Below, in pieces: positions 29,437-39,437 of a stretch of 64,000 nt of DNA; within the stretch, counting starts at the first letter, position 1, and every line of letters starts with the position of its first letter. This DNA is from Bacteroides eggerthii. GTDB lineage: Bacteria; Bacteroidota; Bacteroidia; Bacteroidales; Bacteroidaceae. Under the pieces are notes generated by a model. It ran no database searches. It was not told the DNA's origin and saw only the letters and a list, made by a program, of their open reading frames with translations. The stretch is from assembly GCF_025146565.1 (NCBI RefSeq), contig NZ_CP102258.1, forward strand, positions 1,954,001 through 2,018,000, given 5' to 3'. A program made the position numbers and the translations under genes.

Positions 29437-31146
29437 TTATTGATATTCGTACAGTTGTACATGTAATATCTTGAAGTCTCCTACAGAAATGCGTACATGG
29501 CGCCCCTGATGATCCTGGTCTCCATTGAGCCGACGGACATAATGAAGCTTGCCGTCTTTGTCTACTTTAACTTCATCCACATATCCGATGCCGCAACGCA
29601 TTCCTTTGAATTTGTCATGTTTCGTTTTTATTTGGTCATTTCTCAAAGCAAATCCGTCTTCTTCCAACTGCTTTTGTTTTTCAATCGTTTGCTTTTCTGA
29701 CGTTTTGGCAAATTCCAGAACGATGCCACTGCCGGCTACGATATATTCATTTTTAGAGAGCTTTAATAAAATACCGCCGCCTTCGGGCCATATACTGCCA
29801 TTTGTGGCGCGTGGATCCCAAGGGAGAGTGAAGAAATGTCGGGCGGTTATGGTCAAATCATCATCTGCGATGATGCGTTCTTTGTTTTCACTGTCAAAAA
29901 GTAACCCTTTCATTAATCCTTTACCCTGATATTTGGTGAGTAAAGGCATTAACTCCGTTAATTTGGCATAGCTTTGGACTAATGGCGAGTTAGGAGAGTC
30001 GGAACCGTCTTCTATTGAAAATGGACTGATGCCAATGGCATCGTGTTCGCCAAAAATATAAAATGCCCGGACACTGTTATTATCTGTCAGACGGATCTCC
30101 GGAATGAACAAAGGATTGTTGTGTAACTTATATCGTGCTACCCAGTCTGTGAATCCATTATCATACAGGTCGGGTGCAAGAATATCGATGCTGGGTGCTC
30201 CGCAATGCCATACATCAATTAAATGTGCCAAAGGACCGGCGGAGGGATATTCACCCGGTTTGCGCCCTCTACTGTTCATTGCCGCATTGACATATAGTGG
30301 GATGTTATAGATGGAACGGGCTGTTTGTGCCAGTCCTTCCACATATTTGGCATAGTGCCATGCCATGAAGATTTCATCGGTGTAGATGTCTGCCCCGAAT
30401 ACTTCTTGCCAATTGCCTTGCTTTTTACATCCTTGACTTTCCCATTTTTTCAACATTTGCGGATGAAGCGCCTTTTTGTTTTTCTGTAGATAGGTCATGA
30501 ATTCAGCCGGTACAGGAGCGTTGAATATCTTATTGGCTTCACGTGAATAGTCACGAGCATCTTCCAGCATGCCGATTTCATTTTCTATTTGTATCATAAT
30601 CACTGTGCCTTCCTCCTTGTCGACCGTTGCTATGTGTTGCATCCATTGGGAAAATGCACGATGATCGGCTTCGTATACAGCCTCGGAAAAAGCGCTGGCT
30701 ATTTCAAGAGGCTTTCCGCTCTGGGTATATGCACGTGGATACTTCTTGTGGTTTTCTTTAAACCACAAAGGTGCGTAGCAACTCATTGAATTTTTCCAGG
30801 CACCGAACCATAAAAAAACAATTTTGAGATCATTCTCTCGTGCTTGTTGCAGTGCTTTGTCTGTAAGCGTGAAGTCGAATTGTCCTTCAACCGGTTCTGT
30901 CAGATCCCAATAGACGGGAACCAATACGGTGTTCAAGCCCATCTTTTTAAGTTTCGGGAAAATACGTTCGATATCTTGCGGACAAGCAGCAGATGAATTG
31001 CCTAATTCTCCTCCTAATATAAGGAAAGGCATTCCATGCACTACTAGCTGAGTGGCGGTTCCTTGTTTTTGTAAAAAACTGTTTTGACCAATGATGTATT
31101 CAATGGCTAAACAGTTTAAAATTAGAAATAGAATTAATTTCTTCAT
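29437..31146 (-). CDS. GH35 beta-galactosidase-type enzyme with DUF5597-like C-terminus
   Basis: This 569-residue secreted protein has a GH35 barrel (about 25-370) with acid/base Glu190 in QIENEIG and nucleophile Glu350 in FIPEIRL. A smaller beta domain resembling DUF5597 follows (about 420-560). GH35 members of this layout cleave beta-galactose and sometimes other beta-linked sugars; on complex xylan the target could be terminal galactose. It is the first gene of a five-gene operon ending with GH67, and its promoter carries an ATGTTACAT array (31218-31268). Confidence 0.82.
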   Translation of the reverse strand: MKKLILFLILNCLAIEYIIGQNSFLQKQGTATQLVVHGMPFLILGGELGNSSAACPQDIERIFPKLKKMGLNTVLVPVYWDLTEPVEGQFDFTLTDKALQQARENDLKIVFLWFGAWKNSMSCYAPLWFKENHKKYPRAYTQSGKPLEIASAFSEAVYEADHRAFSQWMQHIATVDKEEGTVIMIQIENEIGMLEDARDYSREANKIFNAPVPAEFMTYLQKNKKALHPQMLKKWESQGCKKQGNWQEVFGADIYTDEIFMAWHYAKYVEGLAQTARSIYNIPLYVNAAMNSRGRKPGEYPSAGPLAHLIDVWHCGAPSIDILAPDLYDNGFTDWVARYKLHNNPLFIPEIRLTDNNSVRAFYIFGEHDAIGISPFSIEDGSDSPNSPLVQSYAKLTELMPLLTKYQGKGLMKGLLFDSENKERIIADDDLTITARHFFTLPWDPRATNGSIWPEGGGILLKLSKNEYIVAGSGIVLEFAKTSEKQTIEKQKQLEEDGFALRNDQIKTKHDKFKGMRCGIGYVDEVKVDKDGKLHYVRRLNGDQDHQGRHVRISVGDFKILHVQLYEYQ

Positions 31147-31180
31147 ATAGTTCTCAAATAGGCTGTTTGATGAAACTTTA

Positions 31181-31268
31181 CAAAGGTAGTCAACTACTTT
31201 TTAATTTACTTTAGAATATGTATCACAAAACTTGTTGTATGTTACATCTTTTGTTTTATATGTTACAT
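31181..31268 (-). promoter_or_regulatory. Promoter and activator array of the GH35-GH67 operon
   Basis: CAAAGGTA (31181-31188) is TACCTTTG on the minus strand, a -7 box. After a 29-nt gap come three sites 21 bp apart: ATGTATCAC (31218), ATGTTACAT (31239) and ATGTTACAT (31260). ATGTTTTAT at 31282 may be a fourth. Two perfect 9-mers at exact 21-bp spacing make chance unlikely. This array, together with the one at 31461-31568, accounts for most of the 447-bp gene-free stretch 31147-31593. I see nothing recognisable in the part between them (about 31290-31460). Confidence 0.75.
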
Positions 31269-31460
31269 TCTTCACTATGATATGTTTTATTTGTAGCTTT
31301 TAAGCTTTATGAAGCATCTGGATGCTGCATTTGTGGATGCTGTTTTTGAAATCGGATCATGGATTATAAAATTTGGAAAAACATCTGGCTGAAATTTACA
31401 GTTGTTATATGACAATATATTCTGCGGTTTGAGGCGCTGATATGATGAATTTTAATGGGG

Positions 31461-31568
31461 GTGTTACATAGAAAAAAGAAAAGGTAACATTGAGGGTGAA
31501 CTTGTAATCCCTATTAAAGAAAGTGTTACGTACTTGGTGGTCCGTATCAGAAGGATTGTCTAATTTTG
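31461..31568 (+). promoter_or_regulatory. Promoter and activator array of the SGNH-GH10 operon
   Basis: GTGTTACAT (31461), AGGTAACAT (31482) and GTGTTACGT (31523) fit the near-palindrome ATGT(T/A)ACAT with 21- and 41-bp steps; a weak site at about 31502 may fill the gap. The -7 box TAATTTTG (31561-31568) follows after 29 nt, and the start codon is at 31594. Confidence 0.7.
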
Positions 31569-31593
31569 ACCTGTAAATAATTCTAATACAAAT

Positions 31594-33465
31594 ATGAAAA
31601 GGATATTTTTTATTGTTAGCCTTGTTTTGTTGGCTTGTACGGCTTCGCTGCCGCTTTCGGCTAAAGTCAGACTTCCTCGTTTGGTAAGTGACAGAATGGT
31701 GTTGCAACGTGATACGGAATTAAAAATATGGGGCTGGGCTTCTCCCGGAGAGAAAGTAACTGTACGTTTTCGGGGAAAGCATTATAATACGGAAGCTGAT
31801 GCAAAGGGAAATTGGTTGGTTCTTCTGCCGCCGCAGCAGGCAGGCGGCCCTTTTCTTTTGGAAGTGAATGAACTTGCTATTCGTGACGTTCTGGTGGGGG
31901 ATGTTTGGCTTTGTTCCGGCCAGTCCAATCAGGAAACTCCTATTGCACGTCTGACGGAGATGTTTCCTGAAATTAATGTATCTAACAATCACATGATACG
32001 GCATTATAAAGTACCTACGCAGAATTCAGTAGGAGAACTGAAAGATGAAATCGCGGGTAATGCCGGCTGGTATTCGGGCATAGCTTCCGATGTGTTGAAC
32101 TGGACCTCATTGGCATATTTCTTTGCTCAAGAGGCATACAATAAATATAAAGTACCTGTAGGAATGTTGGTTTCCAGTTTAGGAGGTTCTGCCATAGAAA
32201 GCTGGATAAGTCAGGAACATCTGAAAACATTCCCGGAGCTTTGTTTTGATAAGGCTGCTTTGGACAGTATGAAATTGGCACAGCAAGATAAGGGAGCAGG
32301 CAGTTGGCAACAGAAGAAGTTTGATGACACAGATTGGGCAACAATGGATGTGCCGGGATATTGGCAGGAGAATGGTATCCGTATAAAAGGTACTATATGG
32401 TATAGAAAAGAGTTTCGTGTTCCCGAATCAATGGTGGGAAGACATGCGCGCCTTTATATGGGAAGGATGGTTGACAGTGATTCTGTCTTTGTGAATGGGA
32501 CTTTCGTTGGTTTCACTTCCTACACTTACCCTCCTCGTAAATATGATATTCCGGCAGGAGTTCTGACACAAGGTGAAAATGTGATAGCCGTAAGACTTAC
32601 AGCTAATTCTTCCAATGGCGGTTTTGTAAAAGATAAAAAGTATAAGATCGTAGGGGATGATGCAGAAGTAGATCTTACCGGTACATGGAAATATAAGATA
32701 GGTATTAATCAGAATGAAGTGATGAAATATGCCGGGAAACTTAAGAATCTTAAGAAGGCAGGTTCCGGACTCTATAATGGAATGATCCATCCGATTAGTA
32801 ATTATCAGGTGAAAGGTGCCATTTGGTACCAAGGCGAAAGTAATTCCGGTCGTTCGCAGACGTATGCTTCTTTATTGGAGGCTTTGATTCAGAACTGGCG
32901 GGAGCTTTGGAAAATGCCTGATATGCCTTTCTTACTGGTGCAATTACCCAATTATATGGAGAAGAGTGATAAACCTTCCGATAGTGGATGGGCAAGAATA
33001 CGTGAGGCTCAGTTTAAAACAGCATTGAATGTACCGCATACTGCATTGGCGGTAACTTATGATGTGGGCGAATGGAATGACATACATCCTTTGAATAAGA
33101 AAGCGGTTGCACAGCGGCTTTTCCTGGGAGCCCGTAGGCTTGTGTATGGAGAAAAAGTTACTGCTTCCGGCCCTTTGTATAAGGAAATGAAAGTGGAAGG
33201 GGATAAAATAATTCTGACTTTTACTGAAACAGGTCGCGGACTGACTTGTAAGGGGAAGGAGCTTAAGCATTTTGCTATTGCAGGTGAAGACCGAAAATTT
33301 GTGTGGGCAGATGCTGTGATACGTGGCAATAAAGTAGTGGTGAGCAGTGAGCTTGTGAAGAATCCGGTGGCAGTACGTTATGCTTGGAGTAATAATCCGG
33401 AGGATGCCAATCTGTGCAATAAAGAAGGATTGCTGGCATCGCCTTTTAGAACTGATAATTGGTAA
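31594..33465 (+). CDS. SGNH sialate-O-acetylesterase-type esterase with inserted beta-sandwich (full length)
   Basis: This 623-residue secreted protein has a signal peptide, SGNH nucleophile in GQSN (Ser111), AIWYQGESN and a catalytic Asp/His in NDIHPLNKK (His498). A jelly-roll domain is inserted (about 230-370) and a C-terminal beta domain runs from about 520 to the end. Members in xylan loci remove acetyl groups from xylose. It is a paralogue of 27762-29393 but complete at the C-terminus. It is the first gene of a two-gene operon with the GH10 xylanase, 52 nt downstream. Confidence 0.87.
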   Translation: MKRIFFIVSLVLLACTASLPLSAKVRLPRLVSDRMVLQRDTELKIWGWASPGEKVTVRFRGKHYNTEADAKGNWLVLLPPQQAGGPFLLEVNELAIRDVLVGDVWLCSGQSNQETPIARLTEMFPEINVSNNHMIRHYKVPTQNSVGELKDEIAGNAGWYSGIASDVLNWTSLAYFFAQEAYNKYKVPVGMLVSSLGGSAIESWISQEHLKTFPELCFDKAALDSMKLAQQDKGAGSWQQKKFDDTDWATMDVPGYWQENGIRIKGTIWYRKEFRVPESMVGRHARLYMGRMVDSDSVFVNGTFVGFTSYTYPPRKYDIPAGVLTQGENVIAVRLTANSSNGGFVKDKKYKIVGDDAEVDLTGTWKYKIGINQNEVMKYAGKLKNLKKAGSGLYNGMIHPISNYQVKGAIWYQGESNSGRSQTYASLLEALIQNWRELWKMPDMPFLLVQLPNYMEKSDKPSDSGWARIREAQFKTALNVPHTALAVTYDVGEWNDIHPLNKKAVAQRLFLGARRLVYGEKVTASGPLYKEMKVEGDKIILTFTETGRGLTCKGKELKHFAIAGEDRKFVWADAVIRGNKVVVSSELVKNPVAVRYAWSNNPEDANLCNKEGLLASPFRTDNW

Positions 33466-33517
33466 TAAACTATTTGAAAATTACTATCTGAATAATAATT
33501 ATAAATTAAGAACTAAC

Positions 33518-34627
33518 ATGAAAAACCGAAAAACGCTATTGGCAGTGTTGGCGGGCTTGGCTTTAAGCTCGTGCACTACTCGTGTTACGACGGAAAATGA
33601 TGCTTCTTTGAAAGGAGTGTTGGGTGATAAATTTTTGGTAGGTGTGGCACTGAATACCCGCCAATCTTCTGGTGTGGATACCGCGGCAGTTAAGATCGTA
33701 AAACGCCACTTTAATTCAGTTGTTGCGGAGAACTGTATGAAGTGCCAGACCATTCATCCGGAGGAAGACCGTTACGATTTCAGTCAGGCGGATGAATTCG
33801 TAAAATTTGGTGAAGACAATGGAATGTATATAATTGGTCATTGCTTGGTTTGGCATTCTCAACTTGCTCCCTGGTTCTGTGTTGACAAGGATGGCAATAA
33901 TGTTGCTCCGGAGGTGCTGAAGCAACGGTTGAAAGATCATATCACGACTATTGTCAGCCGCTATAAAGGACGTGTTAAGGGGTGGGATGTTGTGAACGAG
34001 GCTATCCTTGAAGACGGTTCCTATCGTAAGAGTAAGTTCTATGAAATCTTGGGAGAAGAATTTATTCCTCTCGCTTTCCAGTATGCGCATGAGGCTGATC
34101 CTGAAGCCGAATTATATTATAATGACTATAATATGCATGAAGCAGGGAAGCGTGCAACTGTTGTGAAGCTTGTAAATGACATGAAATCGAAAGGACTTCG
34201 TGTCGATGCTATCGGTATGCAGGGCCATGTCGGTCTGGATTACCCTTCTTTGACAGATTTTGAGGAGAGTATGCTTGCTTATGCTTCTACCGGAGCTAAG
34301 GTAATGATAACAGAATGGGATATGTCTGCATTGCCTACCTTGAAACGTACTGCCAATGTATCCGATACGGTTGCGTATAAAAAGATGCTGAATCCCTATC
34401 CGGAATCTTTGCCCGATAGCGTTTCCCAACAATGGAACAATCGTATGTCTGATTTCTTAAATCTCTTCATTAAACATTCCGATTTTGTGAGTCGTGTAAC
34501 TGCCTGGGGGGTAAGTGACGGTGATTCTTGGAAGAACGGTTTCCCTGTGAGAGGCCGTAAGGATTATGCTTTGCTCTTCGATCGTGATTATCAGCCGAAA
34601 GACTTTATAAAAAAGATATTGGAATAA
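33518..34627 (+). CDS. GH10 endo-beta-1,4-xylanase lipoprotein
   Basis: The start at 33518 gives [19 protein letters not shown], a lipoprotein signal with Cys19; the frame is open further upstream into the SGNH gene, but those codons are not a leader. The 369-residue protein is a compact GH10 barrel without an inserted CBM. Acid/base is Glu161 (WDVVNEA) and nucleophile is Glu266 (ITEWD); WHSQLAPWF and YYNDYN line the cleft. It is the only clear endo-xylanase in the window and probably sits on the outer membrane, where it would cut xylan for SusC/D import. Surface orientation is inferred. Confidence 0.93.
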   Translation: MKNRKTLLAVLAGLALSSCTTRVTTENDASLKGVLGDKFLVGVALNTRQSSGVDTAAVKIVKRHFNSVVAENCMKCQTIHPEEDRYDFSQADEFVKFGEDNGMYIIGHCLVWHSQLAPWFCVDKDGNNVAPEVLKQRLKDHITTIVSRYKGRVKGWDVVNEAILEDGSYRKSKFYEILGEEFIPLAFQYAHEADPEAELYYNDYNMHEAGKRATVVKLVNDMKSKGLRVDAIGMQGHVGLDYPSLTDFEESMLAYASTGAKVMITEWDMSALPTLKRTANVSDTVAYKKMLNPYPESLPDSVSQQWNNRMSDFLNLFIKHSDFVSRVTAWGVSDGDSWKNGFPVRGRKDYALLFDRDYQPKDFIKKILE

Positions 34628-34733
34628 ACTTGGAGGATGTTTTCAGGACTTTTTGAGATAATAGGTTAGTTATAAACATTGATTAGGGCTATTGAGAATG
34701 CCCTATATAGACAAACACAAAACATTTTATAAA

Positions 34734-34760
34734 AAGGGGCTGTCCGACGGATAGCCCCTT
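34734..34760 (+). terminator. Terminator after the GH10 operon
   Basis: Arms 34734-34745 and 34749-34760 pair over 12 bp (AAGGGGCTGTCC, one G-U), with a 3-nt loop and a T-rich tail (ACCTTTGCTT). It lies about 110 nt after the GH10 stop. Confidence 0.65.
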
Positions 34761-34820
34761 ACCTTTGCTTACTGTTTGCAAGAGAAGGTATGAAAATGTT
34801 CTTAATCCTTTAAACATTCT

Positions 34821-34850
34821 ACCCATGCACAGGATGTTCTGTACATGGGT
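34821..34850 (-). terminator. Hairpin after the susC operon
   Basis: Arms 34821-34832 and 34839-34850 pair over 12 bp (ACCCATGCACAG; one G-U on the minus-strand RNA) with a 6-nt loop, immediately downstream of the second GH67 stop at 34860. There is no strong U-run. Confidence 0.5.
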
Positions 34851-34859
34851 GAGATGTTT

Positions 34860-36872
34860 TTAACTACGTTTGATAATGATAGGCTTGTGATTTTCATCAT
34901 GGTAAGGCATACCGTAACGATTGGATTTCACTCTGCTGTTCATTAGGGAATCAATGGGGGCGTTCAGAGGTCTTACACCTGCAGGAAGCTCTTTGTTGGA
35001 GAAAGTTTGGAAATAGCCTACACAAGCATCTCTCCACCATTCGGCGTCATTCTTCTGAATATCCAGTTTTTCGGATACCTCATTAAATATGCTTTCACTG
35101 ACATAGGGCTTGAGCTTTGCCCATGTCTTTTGGTATCCCTCAACTTGCGAGATACCTTTGTCATAATGCAGGCATATCTCGTCCCAAAGTTCTCTACCTG
35201 AAGAAAGTTTATAGTTCCATGGAAGATGATGGAACCAAAGAAGAAGATTTTCAGGACAGGTTTCCAGTGAATTGAATTGTGAAGCCAGCGGTTCATGGTA
35301 TTGGTCTACATTAGCAGAACCGTTGCGTGTGCGGTCAAATCCCACTCCGTCTTTGTCTGCTTTATGATAGAATATAGGCGACCAGTCGGGACGTCTTATA
35401 CTATTTTCCCATGGTCCCGGCCCATAATGCGAACCGCCAAATATATGATGGAATCCAAGTGGCATCATGTAATTTACGGCTGTCTCGCGGGAGCTCATCA
35501 TCATATCCTTGACAGGGATAAGAAATTTCTGTTCATAAGCTGTGGATGTCATTCCTTTGGGTTTGATGAAAGTCTGGCGTGCCCATTCATCTGCAATCTG
35601 TTCAGCGCTTAATGTAGGATTCCAGGCAAGGCGGCCGAAAGCATACCAATTGGATTGAGCGAATATGTAACCGCAGAAATTAGGCTCTTGACCGGTATTT
35701 GCAACACCTGCAATGGCTTTAACCATTTTCGCTACGGTCGAACCTTTTCCGTCTCTATAAGTATCACTGTCGAGACATTCTTCATAAGTAGTGCCATGGT
35801 AGACGAGATGATTGGAGAATCCCAAATATTCTTGAGTAATTTGGAATTCCATCATCATGGGAGTGTTGTATAGCTGTCCGAATAAAGGACTGAAAGGTTC
35901 ACGTGGCTGAAAATCAATAGGACCGTTTTTTATTTGGATAATAACGTTGTCTGCAAATTGTCCGTCAAGTGATTTGAATTCTTCTACAGCCTGATTGGCT
36001 CTGTCGCTGCTGCTAGGGCTGTATACGAAGGCTCTCCACATAATGATTCCGCCATAGGGAGCTACTGCCTCAGCAAGCATATTTGCGCCGTCGGCATGGG
36101 TCCGACCATAATCTTGCGGACCGGCCTGCCCTTCGGAATTTGCCTTTACGAGAAAACCACCGAAATCGGGAATGGCAGCGTAGATTTCAGATGCTTTATT
36201 TTTCCACCACTGACGTACCTTTGGATCAAGAGGATCTCCTGATTTTAATCCGTCAAGAGTGATAGGACTTGTCCATTTGATGGAGAGGTAGGTGGTTATG
36301 CCATATTCTCTGAGTATGTTGGCTATTTGAGCGACTCTTTCGATATGTTCTTTGTCCAAGATAAGAGGATTGGCATTGACGTTGTTGAGGACAGCACCGT
36401 TCAACCCCACAGAGGCACAGAGCTCACCATAGTGGTGGATTCTCTTTGCGGGAATTTCTTTTGCTGTCCATTCCCACATGGATAGTCCGGCATAACCTCT
36501 TTCCACAGTATCATCAAGATTGTCCCAATGGTTGAGAATACGGTATTCGTAATATGGTTTTTCGTGAATATCCAGGTCGGTATTGGCTTTACCGAGGACC
36601 TCTGCCCTTTGCAGGGCATACACTCCATAGCGGATTGCCGCTTGCGAACCGCCATCGATATAGCGTTTGCCATCGGCATTGTAAATGTGATACTCTTCTT
36701 TGGAAAGAGCACTGTCTATCCGGGTCTCAACCGAACCCAACACTTCTTCATAGCTTCGTCCGTTTGCCAGCCAAAGCATGGTTCCATCCTGGTCTATAGG
36801 CTCGGGAGTATTGCATGCCGAGAAATTCAGTATGGAAAAAATAATAATAATAAAAGTTTTAATGTTCTTCAT
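34860..36872 (-). CDS. GH67 alpha-glucuronidase, copy 2 (lipoprotein)
   Basis: This 670-residue protein has a lipoprotein signal ending FSAC, so it is membrane anchored, unlike copy 1. Catalytic motifs are intact: VKANSEGQAGP (acid Glu247), GPIDFQPREP and EFQITQEYLG. It releases (methyl)glucuronic acid from the end of xylo-oligosaccharides. It lies 8 nt after the GH115 gene and is the last gene of the susC operon. Having one GH67 in each of two operons suggests a locus tuned to glucuronoxylan (inference). Confidence 0.92.
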   Translation of the reverse strand: MKNIKTFIIIIFSILNFSACNTPEPIDQDGTMLWLANGRSYEEVLGSVETRIDSALSKEEYHIYNADGKRYIDGGSQAAIRYGVYALQRAEVLGKANTDLDIHEKPYYEYRILNHWDNLDDTVERGYAGLSMWEWTAKEIPAKRIHHYGELCASVGLNGAVLNNVNANPLILDKEHIERVAQIANILREYGITTYLSIKWTSPITLDGLKSGDPLDPKVRQWWKNKASEIYAAIPDFGGFLVKANSEGQAGPQDYGRTHADGANMLAEAVAPYGGIIMWRAFVYSPSSSDRANQAVEEFKSLDGQFADNVIIQIKNGPIDFQPREPFSPLFGQLYNTPMMMEFQITQEYLGFSNHLVYHGTTYEECLDSDTYRDGKGSTVAKMVKAIAGVANTGQEPNFCGYIFAQSNWYAFGRLAWNPTLSAEQIADEWARQTFIKPKGMTSTAYEQKFLIPVKDMMMSSRETAVNYMMPLGFHHIFGGSHYGPGPWENSIRRPDWSPIFYHKADKDGVGFDRTRNGSANVDQYHEPLASQFNSLETCPENLLLWFHHLPWNYKLSSGRELWDEICLHYDKGISQVEGYQKTWAKLKPYVSESIFNEVSEKLDIQKNDAEWWRDACVGYFQTFSNKELPAGVRPLNAPIDSLMNSRVKSNRYGMPYHDENHKPIIIKRS

Positions 36873-36880
36873 ATAGGCAT

Positions 36881-39340
36881 TTATTTAATTAATTTAGAAG
36901 AGGGAGCTCCGAGGTATGATGATTTGAGACCACCGAAATCTATAAGCATTTTTTCCATTACAACGCCTGGATCTACAAACCTGAAACGAAGGTCATGTCT
37001 GCCGGCTTGCCCAAAATCAACTTCCATATCTGTTTTGATGATGCTGGCAGCTTGCCATGGGCCGACTTTACCACTATAATGACCGTTGAAATTAATAATC
37101 TGTTCTTGTCCACCGTCTACGCTAATGGCAAAGCATAGTCCTTTGTTTGCATTGAAGTTCAGGGTGGGAGCAAGCAATATGCTTAGTTTTGCTTTACCTG
37201 AAGATACAGTTTCGATTTCGTATTCTACATAGGCATTATCCGGAGTTACGGAAGCAGGCAGAGTAGTGACAGCACATTCTGTTTTGCCGAGGTCGGGAAT
37301 TACGGTAGCCTTGTGGTTGTTTTTGAAGTTACCTGCTTCTATAGAAATGTATCCATCGGTTTCCTTATGGCATAAGTAAGCGGCTTCATCGGATTTTTTC
37401 ACCTTGGGCATAACTTGTTTTTCAGGTTGTTGCCAATAGGTGTATCCGATGTGTACCTGATCCATCATATGATCCCATTTTCCATTTGCGATTTCATGGT
37501 TATAATGAGCACAAAGCAAGGAGTCTCTTTCGTATAGCTTTTCAACGCGCTGTGCCCAATAGTTGATTTCTGTTGGGGATTCTGCTTTAGCATTCATCGC
37601 TACGGAGTAATACATTTCGTAGATGTTCTGCATAGCTTGAATTGGGAATAGGACGAGTTCTTCATATGCATCATACCAACGGGGATCGAGTTTCTGATAG
37701 ACTCTCAAGGCTCGCAGTTCCAAATTATTCCATTCTCTGACAACGGTAGGCCATTCATCATAGCTGAACTGATATGTATTTGCATTCAGTAGCTCGGGAG
37801 TGACTCTACGTGCATATTTGCTGTAAAGTTTAATAATGTCTGCTATCTCTTTGGCATGCTCTTCGCCGAATTGTTGTGCAGCAAAGGTTATGGTATGTTC
37901 GAATATATTATTAGGATTGAAAGCTTCAGGCCGCCAAGCCATATCAAGGAAAAATTGGATGGGATACTCCATAGGTTTCAAGTCACCTACATTTACGATC
38001 CAAAGTTTCCTGACACCGTACTCATAACAGAGATTCATCTGTTCCCATACGCGTTCCACCTGATTGCAGTTTAGCCATTTGTAGTTTCTGGGGCCACCTA
38101 CATAGTCAAAGTGGTAATACATACCATAGCCACCTTTACGGGGTTTATCTGTTAATGAAGGCAGTTTTCTTACATTGCCCCAATTGTCATCGCAAAGCAA
38201 TAATGTGATGTCATCAGGGACACGCATCCCCTTGTCGTAATACTCTTGTACTTCTTTATATAGTGCCCATACTTGAGGAGTTGCGGAAATCTTCTTGCCT
38301 GTAACTTTAGTTATGATTTTACGTTGGTCTTTGACAATATTCTGTAATAGATCAATATTGGCATCTTTGCTCATCGGCATATCGCCATCTCCGCGCATAC
38401 CTATGGTAATTACAGACTCCCAATCTTTACAACGTTCCATTCCTTTTGTCCAGAAATCCCGGAGTACGGTGGCATTTTGGGTATAATCCCAGGCGCCTGT
38501 TCCGCGACGCTTCCAGTCTTGTTGAGCTAATCCCATCGGCTCATGGTGGGAAGTTCCCATTACAATTCCCATTTCATCTGCCAATACTCCATTTTGCACA
38601 TCATCATCATAGAAAGCGCTGGCCCACATGGCAGGCCACATGAAGTTACCTTTCAAACGAAGTATGAGTTCAAAAACTTTTTCATAAAACTGGCTGTTGA
38701 AGCCGCCAAAGGCTTTTTGTGTCCAGTTTCCCAAGGCAGGCCATTCGTCGTTCAAGAAGATTCCTCGGTATTCTATGGCTGGTTCTCCATCCGTATAACT
38801 ACCTGGGAGAATTGAAATATTATTTTGGCGTTTTACAGGAACATCTGCCCAATAGTACCAAGGGGATACGCCCATTTGAGAAGACAGTTCATAGATGCCA
38901 TAGATGGTGCCTCTTTTATCACTACCTGCAATCACTACGGCTTCTTCCACTCCTTCCAGTGGCTGTTTAATAGTACATAGAATGTATTTCTCACGTTTCC
39001 CTTTTAATTCGTCGGCTGGAATTTTTCCCGATGATATAAGTCGTTTTATCCAGTTGCTACGGTCAATAGAACCGATAATCAATACTCGCTTTTCTGTAAC
39101 GGTATTTGTTATAAAGGGCTTTACGTTGGTTACTGCTTGTGCATCTGTCTGTAAATTTGTAATGGCTCTCAGTACTCCTTTGTACTCTTCATTATCTACC
39201 AATATCGGACAAGACTTGTCTTTCTGTATCCATTCAAAACCGACACCGTCATTTGTTACAAAACGTTCGGCAGCTTTTAGCGGTAACTGCCAACACATAC
39301 TTGCTAAAAATAAAATAATACAAAAGTTATATTTTTTCAT
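36881..39340 (-). CDS. GH115 xylan alpha-1,2-glucuronidase, copy 2
   Basis: This 819-residue secreted protein has signal peptide ILFLASMCWQLPLKAA and the same family motifs as copy 1: AGSDKRGTIYGIYELS, GNFMWPAMW, GTSHHEPMG, GMRGDGD, ALYKEVQ and DDNWGN. The C-terminal beta domain is shorter and diverged. It should remove glucuronic acid from internal xyloses. It follows susD after an intrinsic terminator-like hairpin (39353-39399), so its expression may be a fraction of that of susCD. Confidence 0.92.
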   Translation of the reverse strand: MKKYNFCIILFLASMCWQLPLKAAERFVTNDGVGFEWIQKDKSCPILVDNEEYKGVLRAITNLQTDAQAVTNVKPFITNTVTEKRVLIIGSIDRSNWIKRLISSGKIPADELKGKREKYILCTIKQPLEGVEEAVVIAGSDKRGTIYGIYELSSQMGVSPWYYWADVPVKRQNNISILPGSYTDGEPAIEYRGIFLNDEWPALGNWTQKAFGGFNSQFYEKVFELILRLKGNFMWPAMWASAFYDDDVQNGVLADEMGIVMGTSHHEPMGLAQQDWKRRGTGAWDYTQNATVLRDFWTKGMERCKDWESVITIGMRGDGDMPMSKDANIDLLQNIVKDQRKIITKVTGKKISATPQVWALYKEVQEYYDKGMRVPDDITLLLCDDNWGNVRKLPSLTDKPRKGGYGMYYHFDYVGGPRNYKWLNCNQVERVWEQMNLCYEYGVRKLWIVNVGDLKPMEYPIQFFLDMAWRPEAFNPNNIFEHTITFAAQQFGEEHAKEIADIIKLYSKYARRVTPELLNANTYQFSYDEWPTVVREWNNLELRALRVYQKLDPRWYDAYEELVLFPIQAMQNIYEMYYSVAMNAKAESPTEINYWAQRVEKLYERDSLLCAHYNHEIANGKWDHMMDQVHIGYTYWQQPEKQVMPKVKKSDEAAYLCHKETDGYISIEAGNFKNNHKATVIPDLGKTECAVTTLPASVTPDNAYVEYEIETVSSGKAKLSILLAPTLNFNANKGLCFAISVDGGQEQIINFNGHYSGKVGPWQAASIIKTDMEVDFGQAGRHDLRFRFVDPGVVMEKMLIDFGGLKSSYLGAPSSKLIK

Positions 39341-39352
39341 AATATCAATATT

Positions 39353-39399
39353 TATAAAAAAACCGCTTGCAGATACCTTGGGACATCTACAAGCGGTTT
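39353..39399 (-). terminator. Intrinsic terminator between susD and GH115
   Basis: On the minus-strand RNA, arms 39385-39399 and 39360-39374 pair over 15 bp with one G-U and a 10-nt loop, followed by a run of U residues (39353-39359). This is a textbook intrinsic terminator 39 nt after the susD stop. Because GH115 and GH67 continue on the same strand with no clear new promoter in the 97-nt gap, it probably works as a partial terminator. Confidence 0.8.
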
Positions 39400-39437
39400 C
39401 GATGAATACCTATTGCGAACTTATCCTAAAAAGACAG

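Noticed and set aside
33380..33517. Upstream extension of the GH10 gene
   Set aside because: It overlaps the SGNH gene and hides the clear lipoprotein signal starting at 33518.
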